The notes below the pieces were generated by a model that saw nothing but the letters and a program-made list of their open reading frames with translations, was not told the origin of the DNA and did no database searches. A stretch of DNA of 64,000 bases from CADEEN01 sp963738425 (GTDB lineage Bacteria > Pseudomonadota > Gammaproteobacteria > Burkholderiales > Burkholderiaceae_C): contig CAVTWT010000025.1 in the NCBI GenBank assembly GCA_963738425.1, positions 124,001 to 188,000 of the forward strand, written 5' to 3'. This document shows, piece by piece, positions 18,039-26,727 of the stretch (its first letter is position 1; every line of letters starts with the position of its first letter). The translations under genes and the position numbers were made by a program.

Positions 18039-18296
18039 CGGTTGCTCCTTGGGTTGCCGGTGGGGGACTGCGCGCCGACACGGTCGGCGAGTCCGCCGCC
18101 GCTGCGTGGGTGCAGTGCAGGGATGTTAGCGGCGTCAGCCTTCGCCCGCCTCCATGCCGATGAGGGGGCTGGGCCGCCTGGCCCCTGGTTGCGCGGGGGC
18201 CTGCGCGGCAACAACGCCGGCTTCCAGCCGCTTATCGCGCCTTCTCACCTCTCAAGTTGAAACGAACATCGCTCCAACACCGCAAGGAGCGTCCTC

Positions 18297-19079
18297 ATGA
18301 TCCGATCCCTCTGGATCGCCAAGACCGGCATGGAAGCCCAGCAGACGCAGCTGGACACCATCTCGCACAACCTGGCCAACGTCGCCACCAATGGCTTCAA
18401 GCGCGGCCATGTGGTGTTCGAGGACCTGATCTATCAGAACCTGCGCCAGGCCGGCGCGGCGAGCAGCGATGCGACACAGCTTCCGACTGGCCTGCAAGTC
18501 GGCCTCGGCGTGCGCCCGGTCGCCACGTCGCGCATCTTCACGCAGGGCAACCTGCAGCAAACGTCGAACAACCTCGACCTCGCGATCAAGGGCCAGGGCT
18601 TTTTTCAGATTCAGCAGCCCGACGGCACGACGGCATACACGCGTGACGGGTCGCTGCAGGTCGATGCGCAAGGGCAACTCGTCACCAACAGCGGCTACCC
18701 TGTGCAGCCGGGCATCACCATTCCCGCCAATGCGCAGAGCGTCACGATCGCGCCCGACGGCACGGTGTCGGTGTCGCTGCCGGGCCAGGCGACGGCGCAG
18801 TCGATCGGGCAGCTGACGGTGGCGTCCTTCGTCAACCCCGCAGGGCTCGAGCCGAAGGGTCAGAACCTGTGGGGCGAGACGGCAGCGTCCGGTTCGCCGC
18901 AGGCCGGGGCACCGGGCAGCAACGGCCTGGGCAGCTTGCAGCAAGGCTATGTCGAGACGAGCAACGTCAACGTTGTCGAAGAACTGGTGGCGATGATTGC
19001 CACGCAGCGCGCGTACGAGCTGAATTCGAAGGCGATCCAGACGTCGGATCAGATGCTTCAGAGGTTGGGGCAGTTGTGA
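18297..19079 (+). CDS. flgG: Flagellar basal-body distal rod protein FlgG
   Basis: 260 residues. MIRSLWIAKTGMEAQQTQLD with ISHNLANVATNGFKRGHVVF at the N-terminus, LDLAIKGQGFFQIQQPDGT in the middle, and VETSNVNVVEELVAMIATQR with AYELNSKAIQTSDQMLQRL at the C-terminus, all diagnostic. AAGGAGC precedes the start. It restarts the flg operon after the 4.8-kb interruption, so it needs its own promoter in 18039-18296; I see no strong match there to the sigma-28 or sigma-54 consensus. Confidence 0.95.
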   Translation: MIRSLWIAKTGMEAQQTQLDTISHNLANVATNGFKRGHVVFEDLIYQNLRQAGAASSDATQLPTGLQVGLGVRPVATSRIFTQGNLQQTSNNLDLAIKGQGFFQIQQPDGTTAYTRDGSLQVDAQGQLVTNSGYPVQPGITIPANAQSVTIAPDGTVSVSLPGQATAQSIGQLTVASFVNPAGLEPKGQNLWGETAASGSPQAGAPGSNGLGSLQQGYVETSNVNVVEELVAMIATQRAYELNSKAIQTSDQMLQRLGQL

Positions 19080-19750
19080 TGCGTTTGTTTGTTGCATTCG
19101 CGGTATGCGCGCTCAGCGGCTGCGCTACCGTCGATGGCTATCGTGCACCGCCGGTGGAGATCGGCGCGCCGCCGCCAGTGGCGGCGCAGCCGACCTCGGT
19201 CGCGCCCGCCAACAACGGTGCGATCTACCAGGCGGCTGCGTACCGCCCGCTGTTCGAAGACCATCGCGCGCGCCTGCCTGGCGACACGCTGACGGTGACC
19301 ATCGTCGAGAAGGTCAGCGCCAGCCAGAAGTTGACGTCGTCGGTCGACAAGAGCGGCAGCCTGAGCGGCTCGGTGACCGCGCTGCCACTGATCAACCCCA
19401 ACTCGTTCGGCCGTGCCAGCATCGGCGGCACGTCCGCCAACACCTTTGGCGGCAAGGGCGCCACCGAAAGCAGCAATGACTTCAGCGGCACGATCACCGT
19501 GCTCGTCACCGGTGTGCTGCCCAACGGCCACCTGATGATCCAGGGCGAAAAGCAGATCGGCGTCAATGCGAACGTCGATGTGCTGCGTTTCTCGGGCCAG
19601 GTCGATCCGCGCGCGATCCAGCCCGGCAACAGCGTGCCGTCGGCGCAGATTGCCAACGTGCGTGTCGAGCACCGCAGCCGCGGCCAGCAAGCGGATGCGC
19701 AGGTCATGGGCCTGCTCTCGCGATTCTTTCTCAGCGTGATGCCGATATGA
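19079..19750 (+). CDS. flgH: Flagellar L-ring protein FlgH
   Basis: 223 residues. Lipoprotein signal peptide ending ALSGC with lipidated Cys15. GDTLTVTIVEKVSASQKLTS and VLPNGHLMIQGEKQIGVN are the FlgH hallmarks, as is the C-terminal PSAQIANVRVEHRSRGQQAD. It forms the outer-membrane ring around the distal rod. The start overlaps the flgG stop by one base (TGATG). Confidence 0.95.
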   Translation: MRLFVAFAVCALSGCATVDGYRAPPVEIGAPPPVAAQPTSVAPANNGAIYQAAAYRPLFEDHRARLPGDTLTVTIVEKVSASQKLTSSVDKSGSLSGSVTALPLINPNSFGRASIGGTSANTFGGKGATESSNDFSGTITVLVTGVLPNGHLMIQGEKQIGVNANVDVLRFSGQVDPRAIQPGNSVPSAQIANVRVEHRSRGQQADAQVMGLLSRFFLSVMPI

Positions 19751-20880
19751 GTGACTCGATGATCGATCGCGTTGTGCGTGCGGCGATTGCGCTCACCGTG
19801 CTCGTGGCCAGTGCCGCCGTGTGGTGGCCGGCACACGCCGCGACGCGCATCAAGGAAGTCGCCGCCGTGCAAGGCGTGCGCAGCAACCAGCTCGTCGGCT
19901 ACGGCCTCGTCGTCGGCCTCGACGGCACGGGCGACCAGAGCCAGGGCGCGCCGTTCACGGCGCAGAGTCTGGCGGCGATGCTGTCGCAGATGGGCGTGGC
20001 CGTGCCGCCGGGCGTGCAGTTGCAGGCCAAGAACGTCGCCGCGGTGATGGTCACGGCCACGCTGCCGGCGTTTGCGCAGCCGGGGCAGGCGATCGATGTC
20101 AACGTGTCGTCGCTCGGCAATGCGAAGAGCCTGCGCGGTGGCCTGTTGATCGTCACGCCGCTCAAGGGCGCCGACGGCAATGTCTATGCGCTGGCGCAAG
20201 GCAACCTGATCGTCGGCGGTGCCGGTGCGTCGGCCGCGGGCTCGAAGGTCCAGATCAACCACCTGTCGGCCGGCCGCGTGCCGCAAGGCGCGACGGTGGA
20301 GCGCAGCGTGCCGACACCACTGGCGCAAGGCGAGTATTTGCAGCTCGACGTGACCAGCGCCGACTTCGCCACCGCACGCGATGTCGCCAAGGCGATCAAC
20401 ACCGCCAAGGGCGAAGGCACGGCCATCGCGCTCGACGGTCGCGTGGTCCGCGTGCGCGCGCCGCAGGACATGAATGCGCGCGTCGCCTTCCTCGCCGATG
20501 TCGAGAACCTGACGTTGGAACTCACCAAGCCCGCCGCGCGCATCGTGCTCAACGCGCGCACCGGCTCGGTGGTGATGAACGACGCCGTCACGCTGGCGGC
20601 TTGCGCGGTGGCGCACGGCAGCCTGTCGGTGACGATCAGCAACACGCCGGTCATCAGCCAGCCCGGGCCGTTGTCGGGCGGCACGACGGCGCAGGCCAGC
20701 AAGGCCGACATCACGATCGCGCAGCAAGCCGGCTCGCTGGTGCAGATGCCGGCGGGTGCGAAGCTGGCCGATGTGGTCAAGGCCTTGAACGCGCTCGGCG
20801 CCACGCCGCAAGACTTGCTGGCGATCCTGCAGGCGATGAAGTCTGCAGGCGCACTCAATGCCGAGATCGAGGTGATCTAG
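19747..20880 (+). CDS. flgI: Flagellar P-ring protein FlgI
   Basis: 377 residues. Signal peptide (ALTVLVASAAVWWPAHA), then the conserved TRIKEVAAVQGVRSNQLVGY and GLVVGLDGTGDQ, NVAAVMVTATLPAFAQPGQ, and C-terminal LADVVKALNALGATPQDLLA with ILQAMKSAGALNAEIEVI. It builds the periplasmic P-ring with the FlgA chaperone. Its start overlaps the flgH stop as ATGA. Confidence 0.96.
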   Translation: MSDSMIDRVVRAAIALTVLVASAAVWWPAHAATRIKEVAAVQGVRSNQLVGYGLVVGLDGTGDQSQGAPFTAQSLAAMLSQMGVAVPPGVQLQAKNVAAVMVTATLPAFAQPGQAIDVNVSSLGNAKSLRGGLLIVTPLKGADGNVYALAQGNLIVGGAGASAAGSKVQINHLSAGRVPQGATVERSVPTPLAQGEYLQLDVTSADFATARDVAKAINTAKGEGTAIALDGRVVRVRAPQDMNARVAFLADVENLTLELTKPAARIVLNARTGSVVMNDAVTLAACAVAHGSLSVTISNTPVISQPGPLSGGTTAQASKADITIAQQAGSLVQMPAGAKLADVVKALNALGATPQDLLAILQAMKSAGALNAEIEVI

Positions 20881-20882
20881 CC

Positions 20883-21695
20883 ATGAAAGTCGATCAACTC
20901 GCCAGCCTGCGCAGCAGCGCAGCCAAGGATCCGAAGCTGGCGATCAAGGAAGTCGCCAAGCAGTTCGAGTCGCTGTTCATGCAGGAGTTGATGAAGTCGA
21001 TGCGCCAGGCCACGATGAGCGCGGGCATGCTCGACAACGAAGGCACGAAGCTCGGCACCGAGATGATGGACACCGAGTTCGCCGGCAAGATGAGTGGCAT
21101 CAAAGGCGGCCTGGCCGACGCGATCGCGCGCCAGCTGGAGCGGCAGATGGGTGTCGCCGCCGACGCCGGCAAGGCCAAGCCGCAGATCAACCGTGTATCG
21201 CAGACGACGCCGCTGCGCGCTCCGGCCAGTGCCAGCGAGTTCGTCGCCACACACACCGAAGCGGCGAAACAGGCCGAAGCCAAGACCGGCATTCCCGCCA
21301 GCTTCATGGTCGCGCAGGCCGCGCATGAGACCGGCTGGGGCAAGAAGACGATTCGCATGGCCGATGGTTCGAACAGCTTCAATCTTTTCGGCATCAAGGC
21401 TGGCAGTGACTGGAAAGGCCCGGTGGCGAAGATCACGACCACGGAGTACGTCAATGGCGAGCCGAGAAAGACGGTGCAGAGCTTTCGCGCTTACTCCAGC
21501 CACGACGAATCGTTTGCCGACTACGCACGCCTGATGAAGACCAGTCCGCGCTACCGCGAAGTCGTGGCGCAGGCGGCTGACGCGACCCACTTTGCGCAGG
21601 GCCTGCAACGCGCCGGTTACGCGACCGACCCGGCCTACGCCGACAAGCTGGGACGGATCATCAACACAACGCTCAGATTGCAACGGATGACATGA
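20883..21695 (+). CDS. flgJ: Flagellar rod assembly protein / peptidoglycan hydrolase FlgJ
   Basis: 270 residues with both FlgJ parts. The rod-capping half has FESLFMQELMKSMRQATM and NEGTKLGTEMMDTEFAGKMS. The C-terminal muramidase half has QAEAKTGIPASFMVAQAAHE with the catalytic Glu, SNSFNLFGIKAG and FADYARLMKTSPRY. It opens peptidoglycan for the rod. It starts two bases after flgI; the next 75 bp are a dispersed repeat before flgK. Confidence 0.95.
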   Translation: MKVDQLASLRSSAAKDPKLAIKEVAKQFESLFMQELMKSMRQATMSAGMLDNEGTKLGTEMMDTEFAGKMSGIKGGLADAIARQLERQMGVAADAGKAKPQINRVSQTTPLRAPASASEFVATHTEAAKQAEAKTGIPASFMVAQAAHETGWGKKTIRMADGSNSFNLFGIKAGSDWKGPVAKITTTEYVNGEPRKTVQSFRAYSSHDESFADYARLMKTSPRYREVVAQAADATHFAQGLQRAGYATDPAYADKLGRIINTTLRLQRMT

Positions 21696-21696
21696 C

Positions 21697-21770
21697 AACC
21701 CCCAAGCTCACTACGTTCGCGGCCCCCCGAGGGGGCGTCAGTGCCCTTCGGGCGGCCGGGAGGGCACTGG
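21697..21770 (+). repeat. Dispersed intergenic repeat, copy 2 (flgJ-flgK)
   Basis: Same modular order as at 10690: CCCCCAAGCTCACTACGTTC, a self-complementary CCCCCCGAGGGGG, GCGTCAGTGC and CCTTCGGGCGGCCGGGAGG. It fills the flgJ-flgK gap and has the same orientation as the genes. The CCCCCCGAGGGGG core can form a hairpin in RNA. Confidence 0.78.
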
Positions 21771-21771
21771 C

Positions 21772-23703
21772 ATGAGTGCAAGTCCACTGCTGTCGATCGG
21801 CACGCGCGCGATGTTCGCCAACTACGCGGCGTTGCAGACCATCGGCCACAACATTGCCAACGCCAACACCGAGGGCTACTCGCGCCAGCAGGTCGAGTTC
21901 GAGACTGCGCAGGGCCAGTTCACCGGCGCCGGCTTCTTCGGCAAGGGTGTCGATGTGGCCGCGATCACGCGCGCGCACAACGCCTTCCTGACACGCGAAG
22001 CTGCCACCGCCTCGTCGCAAGCGGCGGCTGACAGCGCGCGCCTCGAGCAATTGCAGCGCCTCGAAACGGTGTTCCCGACGGGCGAAGCGGGGCTTGGCCA
22101 TGCCGCGAGTTCACTGCTCAACGCGGTGGTCGACCTGGCAAGCCGCCCGCAGGATCTGTCGACGCGCCAGGTCGTGCTGGCGCGGGCGCAGGACCTGGCG
22201 CAGCGCTATGCCGCGGCCGGCGCGCAGATCGACACACTGCAGGAAGGCGTGGTGCAGGACTTGCAGGTGGCGGTGGCCAGCGTCAACCGCCTGACGCAGG
22301 GCATCGCCACGGTCAACGAGCAGATTGCGCGCGTCGTCGGCAGCGGCCAGACGCCCAACGACTTGCTCGACCAACGCGATCAGCTTGTCGCCGAACTGAG
22401 CGAGTTCGTGCAGGTGACCACGCTGCCGGCCGATGACGGCACCCTGGCCGTGTTCGTGGCCGGCGGCCAGCGCCTTGTGCTCGGCACGCAGGCCACCGCG
22501 CTGGCGTTCGTGAGCGACGAGTTCGACATCACGCGCGGCGCGATCGCCGTGCAGGATGGCGGCACGCTGCGGCCCCTGCCGTCGTCGATGCTGACCGGCG
22601 GCCGCATCGGTGGCTTGCTGCGCTTTCAGAATGAAGACCTGACGGACGCACGGGCCGCGCTCGGCCGCATGGCGGCGGCGTTCTCGACCAGCGTCAACGA
22701 GCAACAGGCCCTGGGCCTGGACTTGCGCACACCGCCGGGCGCCGGTGCGCCGATGTTCGCTTTCGGTGCCCCTTTGGCTTTGGCTTCGCAGAGCAACGCG
22801 CGCGACGGGGCCGGCAACTTCATCGGCAGCGTGTCGATGATCATCGCAGACGAGACCGCGTTGCAAGCCAGCGAATACGCGTTGACACCCGACGCGGTGG
22901 CGCCGGGTCAATTCGTGCTGACGCGCCTGTCCGACGGCCTGGTGCGCAACATCGCCAGCGGCGACACGGTGGATGGCCTGACGATCACTGTCAGCGCCGC
23001 CGCGGTGGGTGATCGCTTCCTGCTGCAACCGGTTTCGCGTGCTGCAGTCAACATGCGCCGCGTGCTCGACGACCCGCGCGGCCTGGCTGCCGCGTCGCCC
23101 TTGCAGGCCGAAAGCAGCATTGGCAACACCGGCACGGCGACGATTGCCAGCCTTGCCGTCGTCGACCCGGCGGCCGATCCGCAGCAGACGGCATCGATCG
23201 TGTTCACCTCGGCAGCCGGCGCCTACAACTGGGAGCTGCGCGACCGCACCAGCAATGCGCTGCTGTCCAGCGGCAGCGGCACCTGGCAGCCGGGCCAGCC
23301 GATTGCGCTCAACGGTTTCGAGTTGAGCCTCGACGGTGTGCCGGCCAGTGGCGATCAGTTCAGCGTTTCGCAGACGGCCTACCCAGGCGTCAGCAACGGC
23401 AACGCGTTGGGGTTCGCTGCGTTGCGTGACCGGGCTTTCGTCGGCGGCGAAACCATCACCGACGCTTATGCCAGCGTGATGGCCGGCGTTGGCGTCAGCG
23501 TGCAGGGCGCGCGCACGGCGGCCGATTCGTCGGGTGCAGTGGCTTCGCAAGCACGCGACCGCGTCTCTGCCGAGACGGGCGTCAATCTCGACGAAGAAGC
23601 CGCACGCCTGATCCAGTTCCAGCAGAGCTACCAGGCCGCAGCCAAGGTGCTGCAGGTCGCGCAGAGTGTGTTCGATGCGTTGCTGCAAGCCACCGGGAGA
23701 TAG
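21772..23703 (+). CDS. flgK: Flagellar hook-associated protein 1, FlgK
   Basis: 643 residues. N-terminal MSASPLLSIGTRAMFANYAA with NIANANTEGYSRQQVEFE; central NEQIARVVGSGQTPNDLLDQ; C-terminal ETGVNLDEEAARLIQFQQSY with QAAAKVLQVAQSVFDALLQ. First hook-filament junction protein, client of FlgN. The 75-bp repeat fills the region just ahead of the start. Class-III expression would be expected, but no sigma-28 box is visible in the gap. Confidence 0.95.
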   Translation: MSASPLLSIGTRAMFANYAALQTIGHNIANANTEGYSRQQVEFETAQGQFTGAGFFGKGVDVAAITRAHNAFLTREAATASSQAAADSARLEQLQRLETVFPTGEAGLGHAASSLLNAVVDLASRPQDLSTRQVVLARAQDLAQRYAAAGAQIDTLQEGVVQDLQVAVASVNRLTQGIATVNEQIARVVGSGQTPNDLLDQRDQLVAELSEFVQVTTLPADDGTLAVFVAGGQRLVLGTQATALAFVSDEFDITRGAIAVQDGGTLRPLPSSMLTGGRIGGLLRFQNEDLTDARAALGRMAAAFSTSVNEQQALGLDLRTPPGAGAPMFAFGAPLALASQSNARDGAGNFIGSVSMIIADETALQASEYALTPDAVAPGQFVLTRLSDGLVRNIASGDTVDGLTITVSAAAVGDRFLLQPVSRAAVNMRRVLDDPRGLAAASPLQAESSIGNTGTATIASLAVVDPAADPQQTASIVFTSAAGAYNWELRDRTSNALLSSGSGTWQPGQPIALNGFELSLDGVPASGDQFSVSQTAYPGVSNGNALGFAALRDRAFVGGETITDAYASVMAGVGVSVQGARTAADSSGAVASQARDRVSAETGVNLDEEAARLIQFQQSYQAAAKVLQVAQSVFDALLQATGR

Positions 23704-23707
23704 ATAG

Positions 23708-24943
23708 ATGCTTCGCCTTTCGACCAGCCAAGCCTTCGACAGCGGCCTCGAGCGTTTGCAGCAGCGCCAGCGCGAGCTGACCGATGCGCAGGAGCGCCTG
23801 ACCAGCGGCAAGCGTGTGGCACGTGCCAGCGACGACCCGGCCGCTGCCGCGCGCGCCGAGCGTGCGCTCGCGGCGATGTCGCGACACGACGCCAGCCAGC
23901 GTGCACTCGACGCCAGCCGCAGCGTGTTGACGCTCACGGAGTCCGCGCTCGGCGAGGCGGGCGAATTGATGCAGCAGGTGCGCGAGACCTTGATCGCGGC
24001 CGGCAACGCGAGCTACAGCGACGGTGAGCGCGTGGCACTCGCCGAAAAGCTGAAAGCACTGCGCGGCCAGTTGATGCTCGCTGCGAACCGCGGCGACGGC
24101 GCTGGCGCGTTCCTCTTCGGCGGCCAAGGCTCGGCCGCGCCGCCGTTCATCGACGGCCCCGGCGGCGTGGTCTTCCGCGGCACGAGCGGCGAGAACCAGG
24201 TGGCGATCGACGAATCGCTGCCGCAATCGACCGACGGCTCTCGTGAATGGCTGGCCGCGGCGAGCGGCAACGGCCTGTTCGAAACACGCACGGCTTCTGC
24301 CACGCCCGACCAGGCCGGTGCCTGGATCGACGCCGGCCGCATCACCGACCCGACGGCGTTTTTCGCCGCCACGTCGCCGCCTGCGGTGGCGGACCCTGCC
24401 AACCTCGACTACCGCATCAGCTTCAGCGGCGGTGGCACTTTCAGCGTCACCAAGGACGGCGCTCCCACGGTGCTCACCAACGTGCCCTTCGTCAGCGGCC
24501 AGGCGATCGAGATCGACGGCATGTCGTTCGCCATCGCCGGCGCGCCGACGGCGGCCGACGAGTTCGAGCTGCGCCTGTCGTCGAACTCGCAGTCGGTGTT
24601 CGCCACGCTGGACCGCGCGATGGCCGAGTTGCGCACGCCGGCGCGCAGCCGCGGCGCCATCAGCCAGGGCGTGCAGCGCGCGCTGGTCGAAGTCGATGCG
24701 TCGATGAATGCGTTGCAGGGGCTGCGCTCGCGCGTCGGCGAAACCTTGAACCGCGCCGATCTGATCGAGGGCCGCATCGCCGAGCAGAAAGTCACAGCGC
24801 AAGCTGAACGCTCGCAAGCCGAGGACTTGGACATGGTTGAGGCGATCTCGCTGTTCCAGAATCGGCAGAGCGGCTATCAGGCCGCGCTGCAGGCCTATGC
24901 CAGCGTGCAGAAGCTGTCCCTGTTCCAGTACCTGAATACATGA
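23708..24943 (+). CDS. flgL: Flagellar hook-associated protein 3, FlgL
   Basis: 411 residues, longer than the enterobacterial protein (about 317) because of an enlarged variable middle region (about 140-290). The flagellin-like ends are clear: MLRLSTSQAFDSGLERLQQR with QERLTSGKRVARASDDPAAA at the N-terminus, and AISLFQNRQSGYQAALQAYA with SVQKLSLFQYL at the C-terminus. The second hook-filament junction protein. It starts four bases after flgK, and its stop overlaps the next gene as ATGA. Confidence 0.93.
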   Translation: MLRLSTSQAFDSGLERLQQRQRELTDAQERLTSGKRVARASDDPAAAARAERALAAMSRHDASQRALDASRSVLTLTESALGEAGELMQQVRETLIAAGNASYSDGERVALAEKLKALRGQLMLAANRGDGAGAFLFGGQGSAAPPFIDGPGGVVFRGTSGENQVAIDESLPQSTDGSREWLAAASGNGLFETRTASATPDQAGAWIDAGRITDPTAFFAATSPPAVADPANLDYRISFSGGGTFSVTKDGAPTVLTNVPFVSGQAIEIDGMSFAIAGAPTAADEFELRLSSNSQSVFATLDRAMAELRTPARSRGAISQGVQRALVEVDASMNALQGLRSRVGETLNRADLIEGRIAEQKVTAQAERSQAEDLDMVEAISLFQNRQSGYQAALQAYASVQKLSLFQYLNT

Positions 24944-26136
24944 CCGACCACCCGATCCTCAACCACGTCGTTCTCGGCTACTCGCCGATGATCGACCGCG
25001 AGCGCGTGATCACCGCGACACGCCTGACGGTGTTCCCGGCGCGCGCGGACACGCCGCTCGATGCCGGCGCGCTGCTGGCTGCGGTGGCCGAGGTCTGGCC
25101 CGAGGGCGCAGGCAGGGTTTCGCTCAATGTTGTCAGCGAAAGCCTGTTGCACGACCTGATGCTGGCCAAGCCGAGCGCCAACCTGATGCTCGAAGTGCCG
25201 GCCTTCATGGCCGCCGACATCGCGCACAGCGAAGCCATCAACACCTTGTTCGGCCGTGGCAACACGCTGCTACTCAAGGGCCGGCCGCTGACCGAGTTGC
25301 CGCGCGCCGTGCTGCCCTGTTTCAAGCATTCGATCATCGACGTGCAGGACGAGCGGCGCAGCGATGCGCCGCCGCCGCCCGGCGTGACGCGGCAGATCAC
25401 GCACGTGCAGGCGGGGGTGCGCACGCTGGCCGAACTCGAAGCCAGCTTCCAGCGCGGTGCCGTGGCCGTGCTCGGCTGGCCGATCGACGACGCCATCCAG
25501 GCCAACGGCAAGGCGCGCACGCCGGATCTGAACGTCATCGTCGAGCTGATGCGCCGCATCGACAACGAAGCGCCGATCGAAAAGCTCGAAGAGGCGATCA
25601 CGCTCGACCCGACGCTCGCCTTCAAGCTGCTGCGCTACATCAATTCGCCGGCTTTCGGCCTGCGCGTCGAGGTGTCGTCGTTCCGCCATGCCCTGATGCT
25701 GCTCGGCTACCAGCGCCTGAAGCGCTGGCTGGCGCTGCTGCTGGCCTCGGCGAGCAAGGAGCGCGACATGAAGCCGGTGATGTTCGCTGCACTCCGCCGC
25801 GGCCTCTTGATGGAAGAACTGGTGCGTGCCAGTGTTGGTGGCACCGACGAGCAGATGCGCAGCGAGGCCTTCATCTGCGGCGTCTTCTCGCTGCTCGACC
25901 GCATGCTCGGCGAGCCCTTCTCCAAGTTGCTCCAATCGGTACCGGTGCCGGAGACGGTGCGCACAGCGCTGGTGGATGGCCAAGGCCCGTTTCACCCTTT
26001 CCTGCAAGTGGTGCACGCGGTCGAGAACGAGTCGATCTACGACATCCGCGAAAGCGCCGAGCGGCTGCTGCTGGGCGAGGCCGCGATCAACCGGGCCACG
26101 CTGCGCGCCCTGGCCAGCGCTGCGCAGCTGCAATGA
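24940..26136 (+). CDS. EAL-like/HDOD (YuxH-type) signalling protein
   Basis: 398 residues. The first ~190 residues are a degenerate EAL-type region (VVLGYSPMIDRERVITATRL), lacking the ExL motif, so it is unlikely to cut c-di-GMP. The last ~200 form an HDOD domain (LDPTLAFKLLRYINSPAFGL, ALMLLGYQRLKRWLALLLAS), a helical HD-like output domain without catalytic His-Asp pairs. Such proteins act as scaffolds in c-di-GMP and stress signalling. It is translationally coupled to flgL by ATGA, implying a link to motility. Confidence 0.85.
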   Translation: MTDHPILNHVVLGYSPMIDRERVITATRLTVFPARADTPLDAGALLAAVAEVWPEGAGRVSLNVVSESLLHDLMLAKPSANLMLEVPAFMAADIAHSEAINTLFGRGNTLLLKGRPLTELPRAVLPCFKHSIIDVQDERRSDAPPPPGVTRQITHVQAGVRTLAELEASFQRGAVAVLGWPIDDAIQANGKARTPDLNVIVELMRRIDNEAPIEKLEEAITLDPTLAFKLLRYINSPAFGLRVEVSSFRHALMLLGYQRLKRWLALLLASASKERDMKPVMFAALRRGLLMEELVRASVGGTDEQMRSEAFICGVFSLLDRMLGEPFSKLLQSVPVPETVRTALVDGQGPFHPFLQVVHAVENESIYDIRESAERLLLGEAAINRATLRALASAAQLQ

Positions 26137-26298
26137 GCCAGGCCCGGGGCGTGCTTTTTGGCACGGCCAGCGCTGTCGCGCCCGCAGGCCGGAGCGCGTG
26201 GCACGGTTCAGAGGGTTACATTGGAAAAGACGAGAATGCCCACGTGAGCGTCAAGCCCCGGCGCGTCTGGCGCCCCTGAAACCCTGCCCGAGCTGCTG

Positions 26299-26727
26299 AT
26301 GCCGTATCGCTGGAATCCTCATCCCCGCTGGCCGGCTGCGCAAGCCGAGGCCGCCGTGAGTGCGGGTGGCGGTCTGGCACTGCTCGACGCAACGGCGCTG
26401 GCTCGCCTGCGCGAACTCGACCCCGGTGATCGAACGGGTTTGTTGAACCGCATCCTGCGGACCTACACGCAATCGCTGGAACGCATGCTGGTGCAATGGC
26501 GTGCCGCACGTTCGGCAGGCGATGTGTCGGTGATGCGCCATGTTGCGCACACCTTGAAGTCCTCGTCGGCCAGTGTCGGTGCGCTCAGACTTTCGATGCT
26601 GTGCGCCGATGTCGAAGCCCGGCTTCGCGACGGACGCCTCGAGGGCATCGAGACACAACTCGACTTGCTGGCTGCTGAATCTGAACGCATTCTGGCCGGG
26701 CTGTTGCCTCGCGTGGGGCAGGCATGA
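26299..26727 (+). CDS. Hpt-domain phosphotransfer protein
   Basis: 142 residues. A single histidine-containing phosphotransfer domain: the HTLKSSSASVGA motif near residue 78 carries the phospho-His, and flanking helices (LARLRELDPGDRTGLLNRIL, LDLLAAESERILAGLLP) complete the bundle. It has no kinase or receiver domain, so it must relay phosphate between partners; the adjoining REC-GGDEF-EAL protein is the obvious acceptor. Its stop overlaps that gene as ATGA. A 162-bp gap separates it from the HDOD gene. Confidence 0.85.
   Translation: MPYRWNPHPRWPAAQAEAAVSAGGGLALLDATALARLRELDPGDRTGLLNRILRTYTQSLERMLVQWRAARSAGDVSVMRHVAHTLKSSSASVGALRLSMLCADVEARLRDGRLEGIETQLDLLAAESERILAGLLPRVGQA

Noticed and set aside
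19225..20811. Minus-strand open frame of 528 codons opposite flgH/flgI
   Set aside because: Shadow of two well-defined flagellar genes.
22111..24006. Minus-strand open frame of 631 codons opposite flgK/flgL
   Set aside because: Shadow of flgK and flgL; no recognisable domain and no plausible ribosome site.
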